Program-made: the position numbers and the translations under genes
In this document: positions 11,081 through 22,340 of the stretch, piece by piece
Layout: each line of letters begins with the position of its first letter
How positions within the stretch are numbered: the first letter of the stretch is position 1
Notes under the pieces: generated by a model
Seen by the model: the letters and a program-made list of their open reading frames with translations, nothing else
The model's database searches: none
Told to the model about the DNA's origin: nothing
Source of the DNA: Gamsiella multidivaricata
Lineage: Eukaryota; Mortierellomycota; Mortierellomycetes; Mortierellales; Mortierellaceae
Direction of reading: 5' to 3'
Assembly: GCF_025024155.1 (NCBI RefSeq)
Contig: NW_026251715.1
Span: 310,001 to 374,000 of the forward strand
DNA length: 64,000 nucleotides

Positions 11081-11890
11081 TTGCGAGGCCAACCGAATGA
11101 TTCTCATTTACTACACAACAGAATCCATTTGCATAGGTCGACCGGACTGGGAAAGCCCTCCGCGAGTCTTCTCTGGCATCACTACTCTCAAGACTGGACC
11201 CAGCCGAAATCATTGTGGTTTATTCCATCCACAACAAGATCCGTCGCAGTCAATAGGAGTTCGTTGTGGTTATGGTTGGCCATTCATATTTTTGCACCTG
11301 CTTCTTGCTGCAAAACACGGAGATTGTGTGCAGGCGCTTCTTTTGCGTGATGCAAGGGGACAGCAGGTGCAAGTATTTGATCAGCCTCGTTCTCAAGCAC
11401 TGGTTCAAGGAGCAGTGGCAGGGTCTCGAAGGTTTCGAGACGAAAATTGGTTCAAAGCTTCTAGTCGCCTACCCGCATTACATCGCCTCCACCAGGACCG
11501 AGGATCACCCTGCCAGCGCTTGTACGAGGATTGCGCACACCTTGTTCTCTACAGAATCCTCGGCACTACAGCCAAGGAAGGAAGAGCGACTGAGGATAAA
11601 GCGACACGCAGATGTTACAGGGATCGTGAGAGAGCTGGCCATCATGGGGACAGCCGATCCAGCAATGCGATGCAAACGCTCAACAACCTCTCAATCTCGC
11701 TGAAACGGAGACGGGACTCATAGAGCTACAGGACGCGTCTGACAACGAAGCAGGTCTTGGTGTCACCAAAGACCCACTTGTAGTGAAGCCGAAGGGGCGT
11801 CCAAGAGCCAAACGTATCAAGAGCAGCAGTGAGATGTCGCGACCATCCAAAGAATTCCATCCTGCTGAAACAGACCTTGAACAATAAGCG
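11081..11890 (+). pseudogene. Remnant of a MULE-type transposase C-terminus (SWIM zinc finger)
   Basis: In one plus-strand frame from 11266 the text YFCTCFLLQNTEIVCRRFF resembles a SWIM finger (CxC...CxH) as found C-terminally in MULE transposases. The final ligand His is replaced by Arg. It is followed by LISLVLKHWFKEQWQ and, after a frame change near 11690, by DPLVVKPKGRPRAKRIKSSS. That is the basic PKGRP tail commonly seen at the end of such fungal transposases. The DDE catalytic region is absent upstream and the frame is broken, so it cannot be active. Short inverted repeats lie just downstream. Family call is by motif only. Confidence 0.5.
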
Positions 11891-11926
11891 AGTGATTTTT
11901 TTTTTTAAACGAGGCCCTACAGACTA

Positions 11927-12069
11927 TCCCCGTGAGAATATGGCGCTCACCTCCCCGTGGAAAAAAAAAGCTCGAATTATTCTTACCGGGGTGTGAGAAT
12001 AACCCGCTTACATCCCTGTGAGATGACAAAACGGGGGATAATCTCACGGGGGGGTGAGATTATATTCTT
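11927..12069. repeat. Cluster of CCCCGTGAGATTAT inverted repeats including a perfect hairpin
   Basis: CCCCGTGAGAATAT at 11929-11942 is followed by several degenerate CCGTGAGA and TCTCACGG copies. At 12038-12063 there is a perfect palindrome: ATAATCTCAC, a G6 loop, and GTGAGATTAT. The motif matches the ends of the small repeat at 7650-7736, so both belong to one repeat family. Confidence 0.65.
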
Positions 12070-12079
12070 CCATTCTTCC

Positions 12080-12095
12080 CTAAGGCAACTGCTAT
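12080..12095 (+). repeat. 16-bp direct repeat, right copy
   Basis: Exact second copy of the CTAAGGCAACTGCTAT sequence found at 7631-7646, same orientation, lying immediately 3' of the CCGTGAGATTAT hairpin cluster. Confidence 0.7.
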
Positions 12096-12164
12096 GACAG
12101 ACAATCATGTCCTTGTGGACCAAGATGAAAGAATACGACAAAAAACAAGACCCAAAAATATTCG

Positions 12165-12245
12165 CGTCAACAGCAGGATTTGAACCTGCGCGGGAGAACC
12201 CATGAGATTTCTAGTCTCACGCCTTAACCGCTCGGCCATGTTGAC
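12165..12245 (-). tRNA. tRNA-Ser(AGA): tRNA-Ser (anticodon AGA)
   Basis: The minus strand folds as a class II tRNA of 81 nt. The acceptor stem is GTCAACA/TGTTGAC with discriminator G, as expected for serine. The D arm contains GGCCGAGCGGTTAAGG. The anticodon stem TGAGA/TCTCA encloses loop CTAGAAA with anticodon AGA, followed by a long variable arm and the T arm GGTTCAAATCC. There is no intron. A T5 run follows on the minus strand as a Pol III terminator. It reads UCU codons after A34-to-I editing. Confidence 0.95.
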
Positions 12246-12355
12246 TAAAATTTTTTAGCCCTAGCAATTATTTATACTCTATGCACGTGCTTGAAGCAAT
12301 TAGCAGTAATTCTAACGTACAAAAGTATCCAAAAATTACCAAAATCCACTTATTT

Positions 12356-12438
12356 GGTAGGATGGCCGAGTTGGTCTAAGGCGCCGCACTCAAGTTGCGG
12401 TCTCGAGAGAGGCGTGGGTTCAAATCCCACTTCTACCA
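12356..12438 (+). tRNA. tRNA-Leu(CAA): tRNA-Leu (anticodon CAA), intronless
   Basis: The plus strand folds as a class II tRNA of 83 nt. The acceptor is GGTAGGA/TTCTACC with discriminator A. The D arm contains GGCCGAGTTGGTCTAAGG. The anticodon stem CCGCA/TGCGG holds loop CTCAAGT (anticodon CAA), followed by a long variable arm and T arm GGGTTCAAATCCC. It decodes UUG. tRNA-Leu(CAA) carries an intron in many fungi; here the anticodon loop is uninterrupted. It is divergent from the tRNA-Ser gene 110 bp away. Confidence 0.95.
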
Positions 12439-12462
12439 CGGATTTTGTGCTTGAAACGCGTC

Positions 12463-12486
12463 TTTTTTTTTTTTTTTTTTTTTTTT
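12463..12486 (+). terminator. T24 run, Pol III terminator of tRNA-Leu
   Basis: A run of 24 T starts 25 nt after the tRNA-Leu 3' end. Pol III needs only about 4-6 T, so the tract is more than sufficient and probably expanded by slippage. Confidence 0.75.
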
Positions 12487-13310
12487 GAAGAATCTGCTCG
12501 GCAACCTGGAACCTTGATGCCAGTCTTGAATCTCGATAAAACCGCAGAGACGTATTATTTCATCTTCGCAAGTAATAGGAGTGCTTTTTTAAAAAAAATA
12601 CACATGGGCGAAAGGACAGAAACTGCACATTTGAAGTTAAGAGAACTGAGTAATGGGCTTGGCGCGGCTGGATAACTTGGGGCCAATCCATTGTGGCCCC
12701 AAAGTAATATCCCTTCGTTTGCTTAGAACGTTGAACGTGTCTTGTGCGCTATATATGACGTTGACCATCCGTCTACCAGATTTCCTGCGGTTTTTTATGA
12801 GGCATCCGCGTAAATACTTCAGTCGTGTGTGTACTTTGTTAAACGTATCGCGCGCATGGCGCACCATTGTCCTGCAGATCGTCCTTTTGTGCACATGGTT
12901 GGAAAACAAAAAAAAATAGTTACCGTGCTGTTGCATCTCTCTCCTCCAAAAAAGGGCTCCATCTGCAGAAGAACAAAAATCCTCCGAAGATACCGTGTAT
13001 CATCTATATCTTTTCAGCCTCTCTTCCGTAGACTTTTACTCCACTACGATACAGAAAATTTGCGTTCAAGGAATCAGTAAAATGCTGCACGCTCAGGAGC
13101 TCTTAAGCGTCTACGCCTACAGAAGAACGAATGGTACGGAGTAGATGTTCATTGAATAATCGTGGGCGCGACAACAAAAAAACAACAATCACAACCACAA
13201 CAATAACAAACAAGCCTAAACAGCAGGCGGAAACAATATCTGTACTCGTTTTTGTTTGTATTGCTACTGTTATACATTATGTTCTATTGTAGCCATGTTC
13301 TGCTATAACC
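12487..13310. other. Intergenic, 3' flank of the zinc-finger gene
   Basis: No supported gene. Short open frames overlap on both strands without recognisable motifs. An A/CAA-rich stretch at about 13170-13210 probably belongs to the 3' flank of the zinc-finger gene. Confidence 0.4.
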
Positions 13311-15460
13311 CTACTTCTTATGAGTGAGGGCGTGGGCAAGGATGCCGCTCTTGGTGTCGAAGAAGCTGGAGCATTCCTCCTCAAAACATGGATAGGGAGG
13401 CCGGGTCGTGAGCGCGTTGTGCATAAATATATGCCCATCCAACAGCTTTTCATCCGGAATAAGGATTGTACAATCGTCGAACGGACATGTCGTTGAGTGC
13501 GACGGCTTCTGTTGCGTCCCCTCTTCCTCCATTTCCTGCTGCTGTTGCTGCTGCCGTTCAAGCATCGTAAACTTCTAAAAAAAAAAAGGAAAGTGGTGAG
13601 AAACCAAGCACTGACTTTTACGTGGCCAAAGGCAAGAGAAACGAGACAGCTCAACAGACATACATCTGTCTGGATTACTTTGAGACACGGTAGATGCTTG
13701 TACGCAGATCGCTGGCAATCAAACATGTCCTCACATTTTTTGTATGGACAAGGAAACTTATGACCTGGCCCCAGGTCCTTGTGGATCCGCCCTTGGTGAT
13801 CCGTCAACTGTTTGCTACCCGAGTACAGCTTCCCACATGTCTCAACAAGGCACCGCCATTCAAACCCGAGTGTCTGCTCCTCATGCAGTTGCTTGTGCCG
13901 TTGAAGCGTCAACGGGTTGGCCAGAACAGCCTGACAATCCTCAAAGTCGCACCGAAATTCGACTCCGATGAGTCCCTTCTCGTGATCAAGCACATGTCGG
14001 CGCACATAGTCCGTGCTGCCGAACGTGGCATTGCAACCTTCTACCGGACAAGGCAGTCGCTCGCCGGACTTGACCTGCCTGCACCTCAGCTCGTGAGCTC
14101 GAAGACACCGATGTGTGCCAAAGGATTTTTTGCACCCTTCGACAGGACAGTACAGCGTGATGCCCGCATTCCTCTCGGCATGGATCTGCAGGTGATCCTT
14201 GCGGCTCTTGGGCGTCGCCAGAACCTTACCGCACCCTGGCCAGGTGCATGGGTACTTGAGACCGACCAGACCGCGTTGATGCTTGATTCGATGGCGTAGC
14301 AGGTTATCGCTGGTTGTATAGGAGGAGTTGCAACCGGTTTCGGGGCAAGCGTGGACCCCCCCGGACGCCTTCTCTTTGCACAGTCGTAGATGAGCGTTCA
14401 AAGTTTGCTTCGAGCTCAGGACGACGCAGCAACCCGGCATGGAACATATATACCTCTCGGACGATCGATTGTGGTTGCGTACGTGCCTTTGGAGATCTTG
14501 TTGCGTGTAGTGGAGCTTGCGGCAGCGTTGGTCAGGGCAGGCTAGTTTGGGTATCGAGGTGTCTGAATCCTTTTTGAAGGTTTCTTCATCCGTGGCCAAG
14601 TAAAAAGACGAAGGCGAGGATGAGCGTGGTGCGCCTTCGTCTATTGACATTGAGCAGGAGGACGAGAGCGATCGAGATCTTATGGACGAGGACGGCCTCT
14701 CCAAAGGCCTTTCATCGAAATTAATTCCGTTTTCACCATTGTTTTTTGGTGCATCGACGTTCCGATTAGTAGGGTGCGTGGGGAAACTATGCGTGGACGT
14801 AAGCGACCTTGGAGGTGTCCTTGGCGATGGGACCGACGACGCCGAGAACGAAGGCGAGGAGGTCATGGATGGGGCGGCCGATGTTCTGCGCGATTGTTGG
14901 TGGTAATATTGTTCAGCTGCGGTCGCTAACATTTGTTGCTGGTTACGCTGTTGATGCAGGACCGCCTCGCTTGCCTGTTGCTGTTGCTGCTGGTACGGAT
15001 ACTGACGGCGATGATGCTGTGGCTGAACGCGCTGTGGGTAAGGGAACAACGACTGAGGGTAGGTGTTATCGCGTTCAGTAGGGTGGTAGCGGGAATTGAC
15101 AGGCGGGCTGAAGGTGCGCTTGCTCGGATAGGTCGTAGGGGATGAAGGCAGGTGAGCAGGCGATGGAGGGGAGCGTGAATGAGAAGGCGGGGTGCGATGA
15201 TGCGCTACTGGCATTGGTAAGGAGTACTCCTGTAGGTCCTCCGGCATAGGTTCTGATCTGTTCACGGAGGATGACGACGGCGAGGACGAAGGGTAAGGGA
15301 TAGGACTGGGTTGATTAGTGCGCTGGGTGTGGCTGCTGTAATGGTAGGAGACGTGCGTCTGGAGCTTCTGCTTCTCCTGTTCGTGGCGAGGATGGCTCAA
15401 GTGGTACTGGTTCAAATGGGAAGCTCGAGATGCCGGGTGCGAATATGCGGTGGCCGCCAT
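13311..15460 (-). CDS. C2H2/C2HC multi-zinc-finger transcription factor-like protein
   Basis: A 681-residue nuclear protein in two exons (13679-15460 and 13311-13574; donor GTAATC, acceptor TTTTTTTTAG). The N-terminal 300 residues are Q/H/P/S-rich and disordered, with polyQ near QYPYQQQQQQ. The C-terminal half holds eleven zinc-finger units with CxxxxC pairs. The first is CPDQRCRKLHYTQQDLQRH and the last is CFEEECSSFFDTKSGILAH. Most end HxxxH or HxxxxH, but fingers 2, 5 and 9 end with Cys (C2HC). The intron interrupts between fingers 9 and 10. Reading through the intron stays open but destroys the last two fingers, so splicing is the better model. Regular CxxxxC spacing and the array length suggest DNA or RNA binding, but no orthologue is recognised. 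Confidence in gene and domain is high, in role low. Confidence 0.85.
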
Positions 15461-18400
15461 GGGATGTGTGTAAGAGGAAAAGGACGCGAAAAGAGTGTCT
15501 GGATTTGCTGTGCGTTTTTTTTTTTAAAAAAAAAATAAAAAATAGGTGCCCGAAGTGTGAAGAGCACAAGCCAGCAGGAAAGGAAGAAATGAAATTGAGT
15601 TGCCAACAAATTTAGGGTGATGCAAATGAGGTAGAATGAGCAGAATGAGACCCCGAAGGAGTAATGAGAATGCTGGAGTGAGGATGAAGAGTGAGTGAGA
15701 ATGAAAGGATGGCTAAAAGCAAAAAGAAGAATGGAGTAAGGCTAGAGAAGAAGTGCTATCAAGTGAGTGTGAAATAGAAAAAAAAAAAAAGAAGCGACCA
15801 AAAAAATGGGGTACTAATAGGAGAAAAGGAAAAAAAAAAAAAAAAGAAGAGGCGGGAGAGCGAGTCAAGACATGATAGTCCATAGACGACAACAACACAA
15901 TAGACACAGCAGGACGACTGAGGCGACGGTCGGATGATATCCTGACATGCGTGGGAGCAGCGCAAGTCGGGAGCAGGCCTAAAAGCACAGCACTCGTTTG
16001 TGGAACATACAATAATCTAATTATGCGAAGAGCCAGCAGCCAAGAGAAAAACCAAGGTGGACAGGAGAGGTGGGTCCAGGGGGCATAAGAGCACACCCAG
16101 GACCGGACATGCACAGGGAAAGGTAGATGGACTATGTATCCGATGTCAATGCACGAGCAAACACGGATGCAGCCTTTCTTTCGTACTCTTCCTTTCTCTT
16201 GGTCTCTACTCCTTGTCGCCTTTTGATCGCAATCTATTGGACCAGTCGGACGAGCGGTAAAAGAAAGTAAGTAGTACACGAACAAGACAGAGTTGCCGAA
16301 CAATATAGTGCGAACAGAGTTCTTTCTGCTGGGTTGCACGCAGAAATGCAGGCGAACCCTCTGCAAAGGGGTTAGTTAATTGGTGAATATGCATCCTATT
16401 TAAATAAAGTAACAAACAATAAAAAAAAAAAAGAGGGTAAGGAAAAAAAAAAAAAGATGAGAACCCAACAGGATGACGCGGGAAGGGTAAAAAGTACTAG
16501 CCGAAGAATCGGACAGCAATGCAGCGCAAAACGACCTGATACCAGTAGGTCAATTGATCGACCTGACAATGACCTACCTAGGCGGACTTGGATAGAAAGA
16601 CAGAGATCGATCCCCTTACTCTATTCTTCATCTTGCAGACAACGAAAGCAAAAAAAAGACAGACAGACTAATGGGTAAAGATGTCCATCGGGGAACGCGC
16701 TGTCAATTGCGAGCGATTGGGAGGGCAGCGAATAGACAATCGGACAGAGAGGTGGTTTACTGAATGTATGTACTATAAACGTGATGCGAATAGAAGATAC
16801 AAAACGGGGGTGACATTCAACAAAGCACTCGAACGCCCAAATCAAAACAATCGAGGGCAAATATACAGTTTTCTTTTTCGCAGACAGAGGCACAAACACA
16901 AGAGCAAAAAAGAAAAACCAGACAAAGCATGCTGCCGAAAGGTATGGGCGCGCAGTAGATGGGACAGACGATGTCCCACAAACAAACAAGCAGACAAGCA
17001 AACAAACAAATACACGCACATTACAGAACCTTCAACCACCCATTCGTCCGAACGTGCATCGCCATGCAACCGCGCCCCTCTTTCCGGCTGCCTTGCCTCT
17101 CTCTATCGGACAACTTGGTTTCGGCGAATGGGCATTACCATGACATTCTCATGCATCTTTGCCAAGAAAAAAAGAAAAAAAAACGGGGGATGTAACCGTG
17201 TTTTCTTTAGCACGTCTTTCGAAAACAAAAGGAACGACCCCGAAACAGCGCAGATGCGCGTGTTCACGCACGAAATGAATTTTAAGGACGTTAGTCGCAT
17301 TGGGAATGTACTCACTCTCTCCTGCGCACAGAGAACAACAGCGAACGAAGGACATATCCCTCGTCATCGGTATCCTCGAGTGAGTTGAGGGCAGAAGATG
17401 ACAGTAGAAGAACATTTGCGACTTGGGTATCTAGCGCATGTAGTCCGCACAATTGCTCACTTTCAACCTCTAGTCTTGAGAGATGTTTACAGGATTTCAC
17501 CGCGTAGGTTTGTAAAGTCGAAGCATCTCGGCCCTCAATTTTGCAGCAATAATGGGCTTTCATTAGAGCTCAAGGCATTTCTCATCGACCTCTCGATGCC
17601 ATGGTACCTTCATCGCCTTGGTCTGTCGTCTATGAATAGCCGAGATAAAAAAATACAAAATTGGGGCGGGCAGCAATACCAAATACTTGTCCGGTGTAAC
17701 TGAACAGAGATGCTTGAAGGATACCCAGAGCCTCGCTCTTGTTTTATTCTTCATCTTCCCATCTGTTCATCTCATCAGTTTTCATGCGAGAGAACAAAAC
17801 AATTGCAATCAGTGGCCGTTAAGATACAATGCGAAAAGTTTGCTCACGCTCCCGCCCTCGGATAATGTATCTGTCAATATGTGGGCGCGCTGGATATTTT
17901 GTCCCGCTGAGACAACGCATATGCGCCCAACAGAGTTGACAACAACAAGCAGCATAGCAATGCCCAATAGGCCCCAAGAAAAACGAAAGGCGAAATAACT
18001 CCCCTCTCTGAAACCAACCCCCGTTAACGTGTGCAACCATGCAAAAAAAAAAAAACACCTTGATGCCATGTAATACATGTGTAAACAGGATGGAGCAAGT
18101 GAGATAGCGCATGGAGTGACTCCCGAATCTACTCTGTGAATAAAGGCTGTAGCCAACGGCCGGAGTAAAAAAATAGGTTCTCTGACCGTGACCGCAGCGG
18201 TTCTTCGCTCCATTCATCCCGTCAGAGATAGAAAAGCACACTATCTCCCGACATCCTATGGACGACCGTGCCCTGTCGCAGCATCCAGTGTAGAACATGT
18301 TCTAGAGAGTTCAGTAAATATAAGAATGAAAAATGTGCATTCTCCAGCCTAGTGACGGACCATGGCTAACCAAGCACCAGCAAAAGAAATCGTTTGTGCT

Positions 18401-20110
18401 CATTCTACTCTCAATCTACTGGACAATGGAGTTCTACAAGCGGAGCAATTTATTCGGCGATGTGAATTATTTGAAAGTTGGGTCTTGCTCCTTGCATTCT
18501 TGTACACGCTATATACACATAGTCTAACTATGATTTTCAGGGAGCGACGGCCTGATAATCAAATAATGGGATTAAAGCGAACGAACAGGGCGAGTGGGGG
18601 GTCTCACATGTCGCGATGCGTTCCTGCAGCATTGCTATCGGCTGTTTGTTATTTTGCTTGATAACCTTGTTTACGCGCGTGTTTTTTTTTTTCTCCTGAA
18701 GACATCCGATCTTTTGTTGATCTTCGGTGGACAATCGTATCGCCCCTCTCTGTTTTAAATCGCAGTCATATTCTTAGACGCGATATTCTTAGAGCACATC
18801 GGCCCCCTCTGGCGCTTCATAGCCGAATGAATCGATTCCATAGCCAATTGAGACGGTAGCTATAATGATTGTGATGACAGCTCACGTCTATAGTTGCCGA
18901 CCCATGCAATACGCTAGCATGGCATATTTTTTATTTGGACCCTGCCTCTCTGTTATTTTTACGCCAAATAAAATTTGCATTGTTGCTGCACGATTATGCT
19001 TTTCAAGCGCGCGTATTTTATGGGAAGAACGCGTCCCAAGTCGGCTTTCATAACAATAGTAAATAATATTCTTCCCTTAGCAACTCCAGAGAATAGCGAA
19101 GACACCGCATGAATTTGGTACCCTATAATATATCGTGTGGATGTACATGCACGACACTATGACAACGCATGTGAATCTTCTATAAAAAAGAAAGAAAACT
19201 GAAGGCGTAAAATACACGTTGAGTCATAAAGCAGTTGAACCAGAATTTGAGGGACACACAGGATGTTTGGGTTACGACTTGACCTGTCCCATCGCGCTTT
19301 TTTTTTTCCATTGTGTTTTCTTTCTCTGCCAAGACTCCCTTCCCAAGCGATCCCGCCCACTGATGCAGGATACAAGGCAAATGAGATGGACGCTAGCACC
19401 AAATATGCAAGATGTTATGCATCTAGGGTATCCAGGGGGTTTGAGAAGGATGCTGACAAACGCTTATTTTGTCTCTCAAAAAGCAGAAAAGCGGGGCGGC
19501 GGAATCGGGATATGCATGATCGAACGGGAACAGCCTTTCCCCAACATCTAACTTCATGCGATCTTTACCAGTCCTCCTTTATACGTCGTCCTTTTTTTTT
19601 AAAAAAAAAAAAAAAAAAAAATAATAATAATAATAATATGTTGCCGCGTAGTGCAATCGGGGACATCTACGATCGACAGGATAAACGTCGCAATCGACAA
19701 AAAAAATAGGGATGTCCCTTATTTTTGTCGGCTGAGAAACGTAAAGGTAATTCCTTGGTCTATTCAGGGCAAGATGTCGGCATCTTAATTACCATGGTTG
19801 GGCTGCATGGCATGCATACATGACGCACAAGTACATGCTCATCATACATCTACCAAGAAAGTAATTTTCTATTATCCTCTACACATCTTCTCGCGCAGGA
19901 GCGCGCGCGCTTTCCTTTCTTTTCTGTTTTACGAACGAGCATGCTATCGAGAGCCAGGGCCGATGGTGATTAAATCGTATGGGAGGAGTAATCGTGTCCT
20001 GTCATCAAAAGCGTTAATTCCGCTCCTTCATGCTACTTTCTCCATCTTGTTTATCAGTCAAACTATAGTCAATATCTCCGTCGATGCCTACTGGTCCGAC
20101 CACTGCTCCG
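15461..20110. other. Long non-coding flank upstream of the zinc-finger gene
   Basis: About 4.6 kb without a supported gene. It contains several A-runs (about 15778-15790, 15831-15845, 16420-16455), a T9A22 run leading into (AAT)n at about 19591-19638, and an inverted pair GTAGGTCA...TGACCTAC at about 16545-16577. Many overlapping frames are open on both strands, but none shows family motifs or consistent splice sites. It may include a long leader or regulatory region of the zinc-finger gene. Confidence 0.4.
19591..19638 (+). repeat. T9-A22-(AAT)n simple repeat
   Basis: A run of T passes directly into about 22 A and then into AAT trinucleotide units. It is a simple-sequence tract and resembles the decayed poly(A) end of an inserted element, but no element body is recognised next to it. 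Confidence 0.7.
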
Positions 20111-20114
20111 TACG

Positions 20115-20870
20115 ATGAAGAAGCAATATTATCCGAGTCTGCTCCAGCACCTGCCCAAGCTCCTGTCCCTACTCTTCCATCCCTTGCTCCTGCGGCTGTT
20201 GCATTTCCAGAAGTTGCCGGTCCAGATCCGCATGAAATTCAACCGCCCGATACAGCGCGTCCTGTCGATCTCGCATCTGACGCGCTGTGATCTGATCGAA
20301 GATCTCCTTCAAAAGCTTTTTGTCGAACCCGGTCCTTAGACTTATAAGGCTGCAAGATTTCGATCGCATAGTCCACCCACTCCTTGATCTCGGGACCTGC
20401 CTTTAGAATCGTATAGCCAGGAATCATGGTCGAAGATGATTGAGATACTCCCTCTTGCTGCTGCATTTCCTTGAAATCCAAGATCGTATTCGAACAGTCT
20501 CCAGCACAGCTCAAACATGCGCATGTGTGGCCTCTTCTTTTACGACTCGGAACTCGTCCTTGGCTTGCTTATCTACCTTGTCCTTCTTGGCCCTGATTAC
20601 GGCTTGCTCCTGCTCTGCCACCCATTCGGATTCACGACACAGGGTCCAGTACCTCTTTTCAGCAGTCTGGGAAGTGAATTTGTATTATTTTTCTGCAGCC
20701 TTGATGACGGAGCGGAGCGGGGGACGGGCATCTTTTTTGGATCTGTTTGGTGATGTCGAGGGACGGATTGTGTCAAAGGACAGCGAGAAGGCCAGTATTG
20801 GCCATCCCCTAGGGGCATTCGAAGTAGGAGTTGAAGGATATGGCTGTAGTCCAGAGTCAATGAGAACAAG
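20115..20870 (-). pseudogene. Frame-broken gene, Glu/Gln-rich helical protein of unknown family
   Basis: Minus-strand coding-like text is split over frames. Near 20650 it reads TAEKRYWTLCRESEWVAEQE and KVDKQAKDEFRVVKEE. After a stop and frame change it continues ILDFKEMQQQEGVSQ, GPEIKEWVDYAIEILQPYK. After another change it gives TGFDKKLLKEIFDQITARQM and ALYRAVEFHADLDRQLLEMQ. The pieces are collinear and strongly protein-like (amphipathic, charged). No clean intron set joins them, so I read this as a pseudogene. I do not recognise the family. Confidence 0.4.
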
Positions 20871-20990
20871 AGAGAGAGAGATCTTTAATTACAGCGTCCG
20901 AACGATTAATTATTGCTCGGCGGCTTAAGTTAATTTCTGGACCCAGTCTAGCTATCGCACACAGAGGCAGCGTGGAAAATAGGCAGTAGT

Positions 20991-22340
20991 CTATGCCACA
21001 AACTGTTCATGTTGTGTAGGTCCTGGGTCGTTGTACAAATCCATGCGCAAGTGCTTTGAACGGTGGGTGTCCTGCGACTCCAACAACCGCTTCCGGAGAA
21101 TTGCAGCCTCCACTATTTCATGCTCCATTTTGTACGGAAACATGGTTCACGGATAGCGGAAACGCTGTTCGCTGACTCTCTCTGATATTACGTTCAATCG
21201 CCACGTTCTTGGCAATCTCTGATAAGCTTTTGACGTATGACTGGAACGCGCTCTTGCAGGAAACCCTGAAATTCGTGCTCAGGACATGATGGCAAAGCGC
21301 GTAGGTATCATGGACAGATGCTGGCCCCTGAAATGATGGACGCGAGGGGGACACAGGCGCAGGCTTCAAACATAAAAATTGTTATGAAACAGAATAACGG
21401 GAGCAAGTTAACGATTGGCTTTTGATCAACTTCGATCTATAAAAAATGCATCAAGAGCACCTTATAACGCTATATACCTGAACAGGAGTTGCGGGTAAAA
21501 TTAAATAATTATCTCATGACAAAAAATGTTATCCAAGAGGGAGAGCCACATGCAACCTCTAACTGAAGTGATAATGTTAGCTATAAGTTTCAGCAACAAC
21601 ATTAATGCTAACAGTAGCAAGAAAAAAAACTCCCTTTTTGATATTGATGTCGCTGTAGTCGATGCTACGCTTCTTACTGTCCTTCTTTCCTCTGTTGAAA
21701 TTTGGGATAAACGTTATTGACAAGAACCTTAGCAAGTTAACGGCTTCATTCGCGTTGGGAGAATCTTCAATTACCATAGGCAGCTTTTGCTTGCGGTGAT
21801 ATCGGAATGACTGACTCTTCTTCCCATGGGGAAGACTTCGACCGCTTTCTAAGGTTCGACACGCACTTGTAGGCAATAACATTAAAAGAAAAAATCAATA
21901 AACTCGTTAACACTTGAGCGAATTGAAGTGTTCAATCCATCTCAACAGTTTACCTTGTCTCTTTCAAGAGTGTCATCCACATAGCTCTGTAGCAGTACAT
22001 GTTCTTTTCCACTTAAAAGCGTGCGGTTGACATTCTTGCGGGCATTGTTTTTCGCGACTTCAATGACCTCTTCTTGGAAGACGCCGTCATAGTAGTCTTC
22101 CAGCCTCTTCGCGAAAATCTGAATCTCAGATGGCAAACGTTTGATCCGTGCGATGTCCTTCAGACTCGACATAAACACTAACTCAGTGAGTCGCGTGGAG
22201 GCGAGGAACCCTTCCAAACTCCATTCTGATGCTTTGGTAGTCCTGAAATAGGTAAGGGTGATAATGTCCTCCGAAAGGACAGCAACCGGTCCGGTGTACG
22301 ATGGAGGGGAAATCATCGCTGCAAACTCATTGGATGTCAA
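20991..22340 (-). pseudogene. Fragmentary unknown fungal gene (probable pseudogene)
   Basis: Collinear minus-strand blocks are 21955-22340 (EWSLEGFLASTRLTELVF, RLEDYYDGVFQEEVIEVAK, ending at a plausible GTAAAC donor), 21600-21880 (VIEDSPNANEAVNLLRFLSI), 21118-21390 (SVHDTYALCHHVLSTNFRVS, SLSEIAKNVAIERNIRES) and 20991-21133 (HEIVEAAILRKRLLESQD, ending at TAG). The last two blocks are joined only by a frame change with no intron-sized gap. The first block has no ATG in frame. This looks like a decaying member of a species-expanded family rather than a working gene. Function is unknown. Confidence 0.4.

Noticed and set aside
13277..13678. Unspliced version of the zinc-finger gene ending at 13277
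   Set aside because: The frame stays open through the intron but loses two perfect zinc fingers that appear in the spliced frame.
16545..16577. AGGTCA-like inverted pair resembling a nuclear-receptor site
   Set aside because: Fungi lack classical nuclear receptors and an 8-bp pair in 64 kb is expected by chance.
15713..18298. Several frames over 130 codons on both strands (for example 15713-16366 minus and 16681-17388 plus)
   Set aside because: Hydrophobic F-runs come from A/T homopolymers; frames overlap on opposite strands, lack motifs and have no consistent introns.
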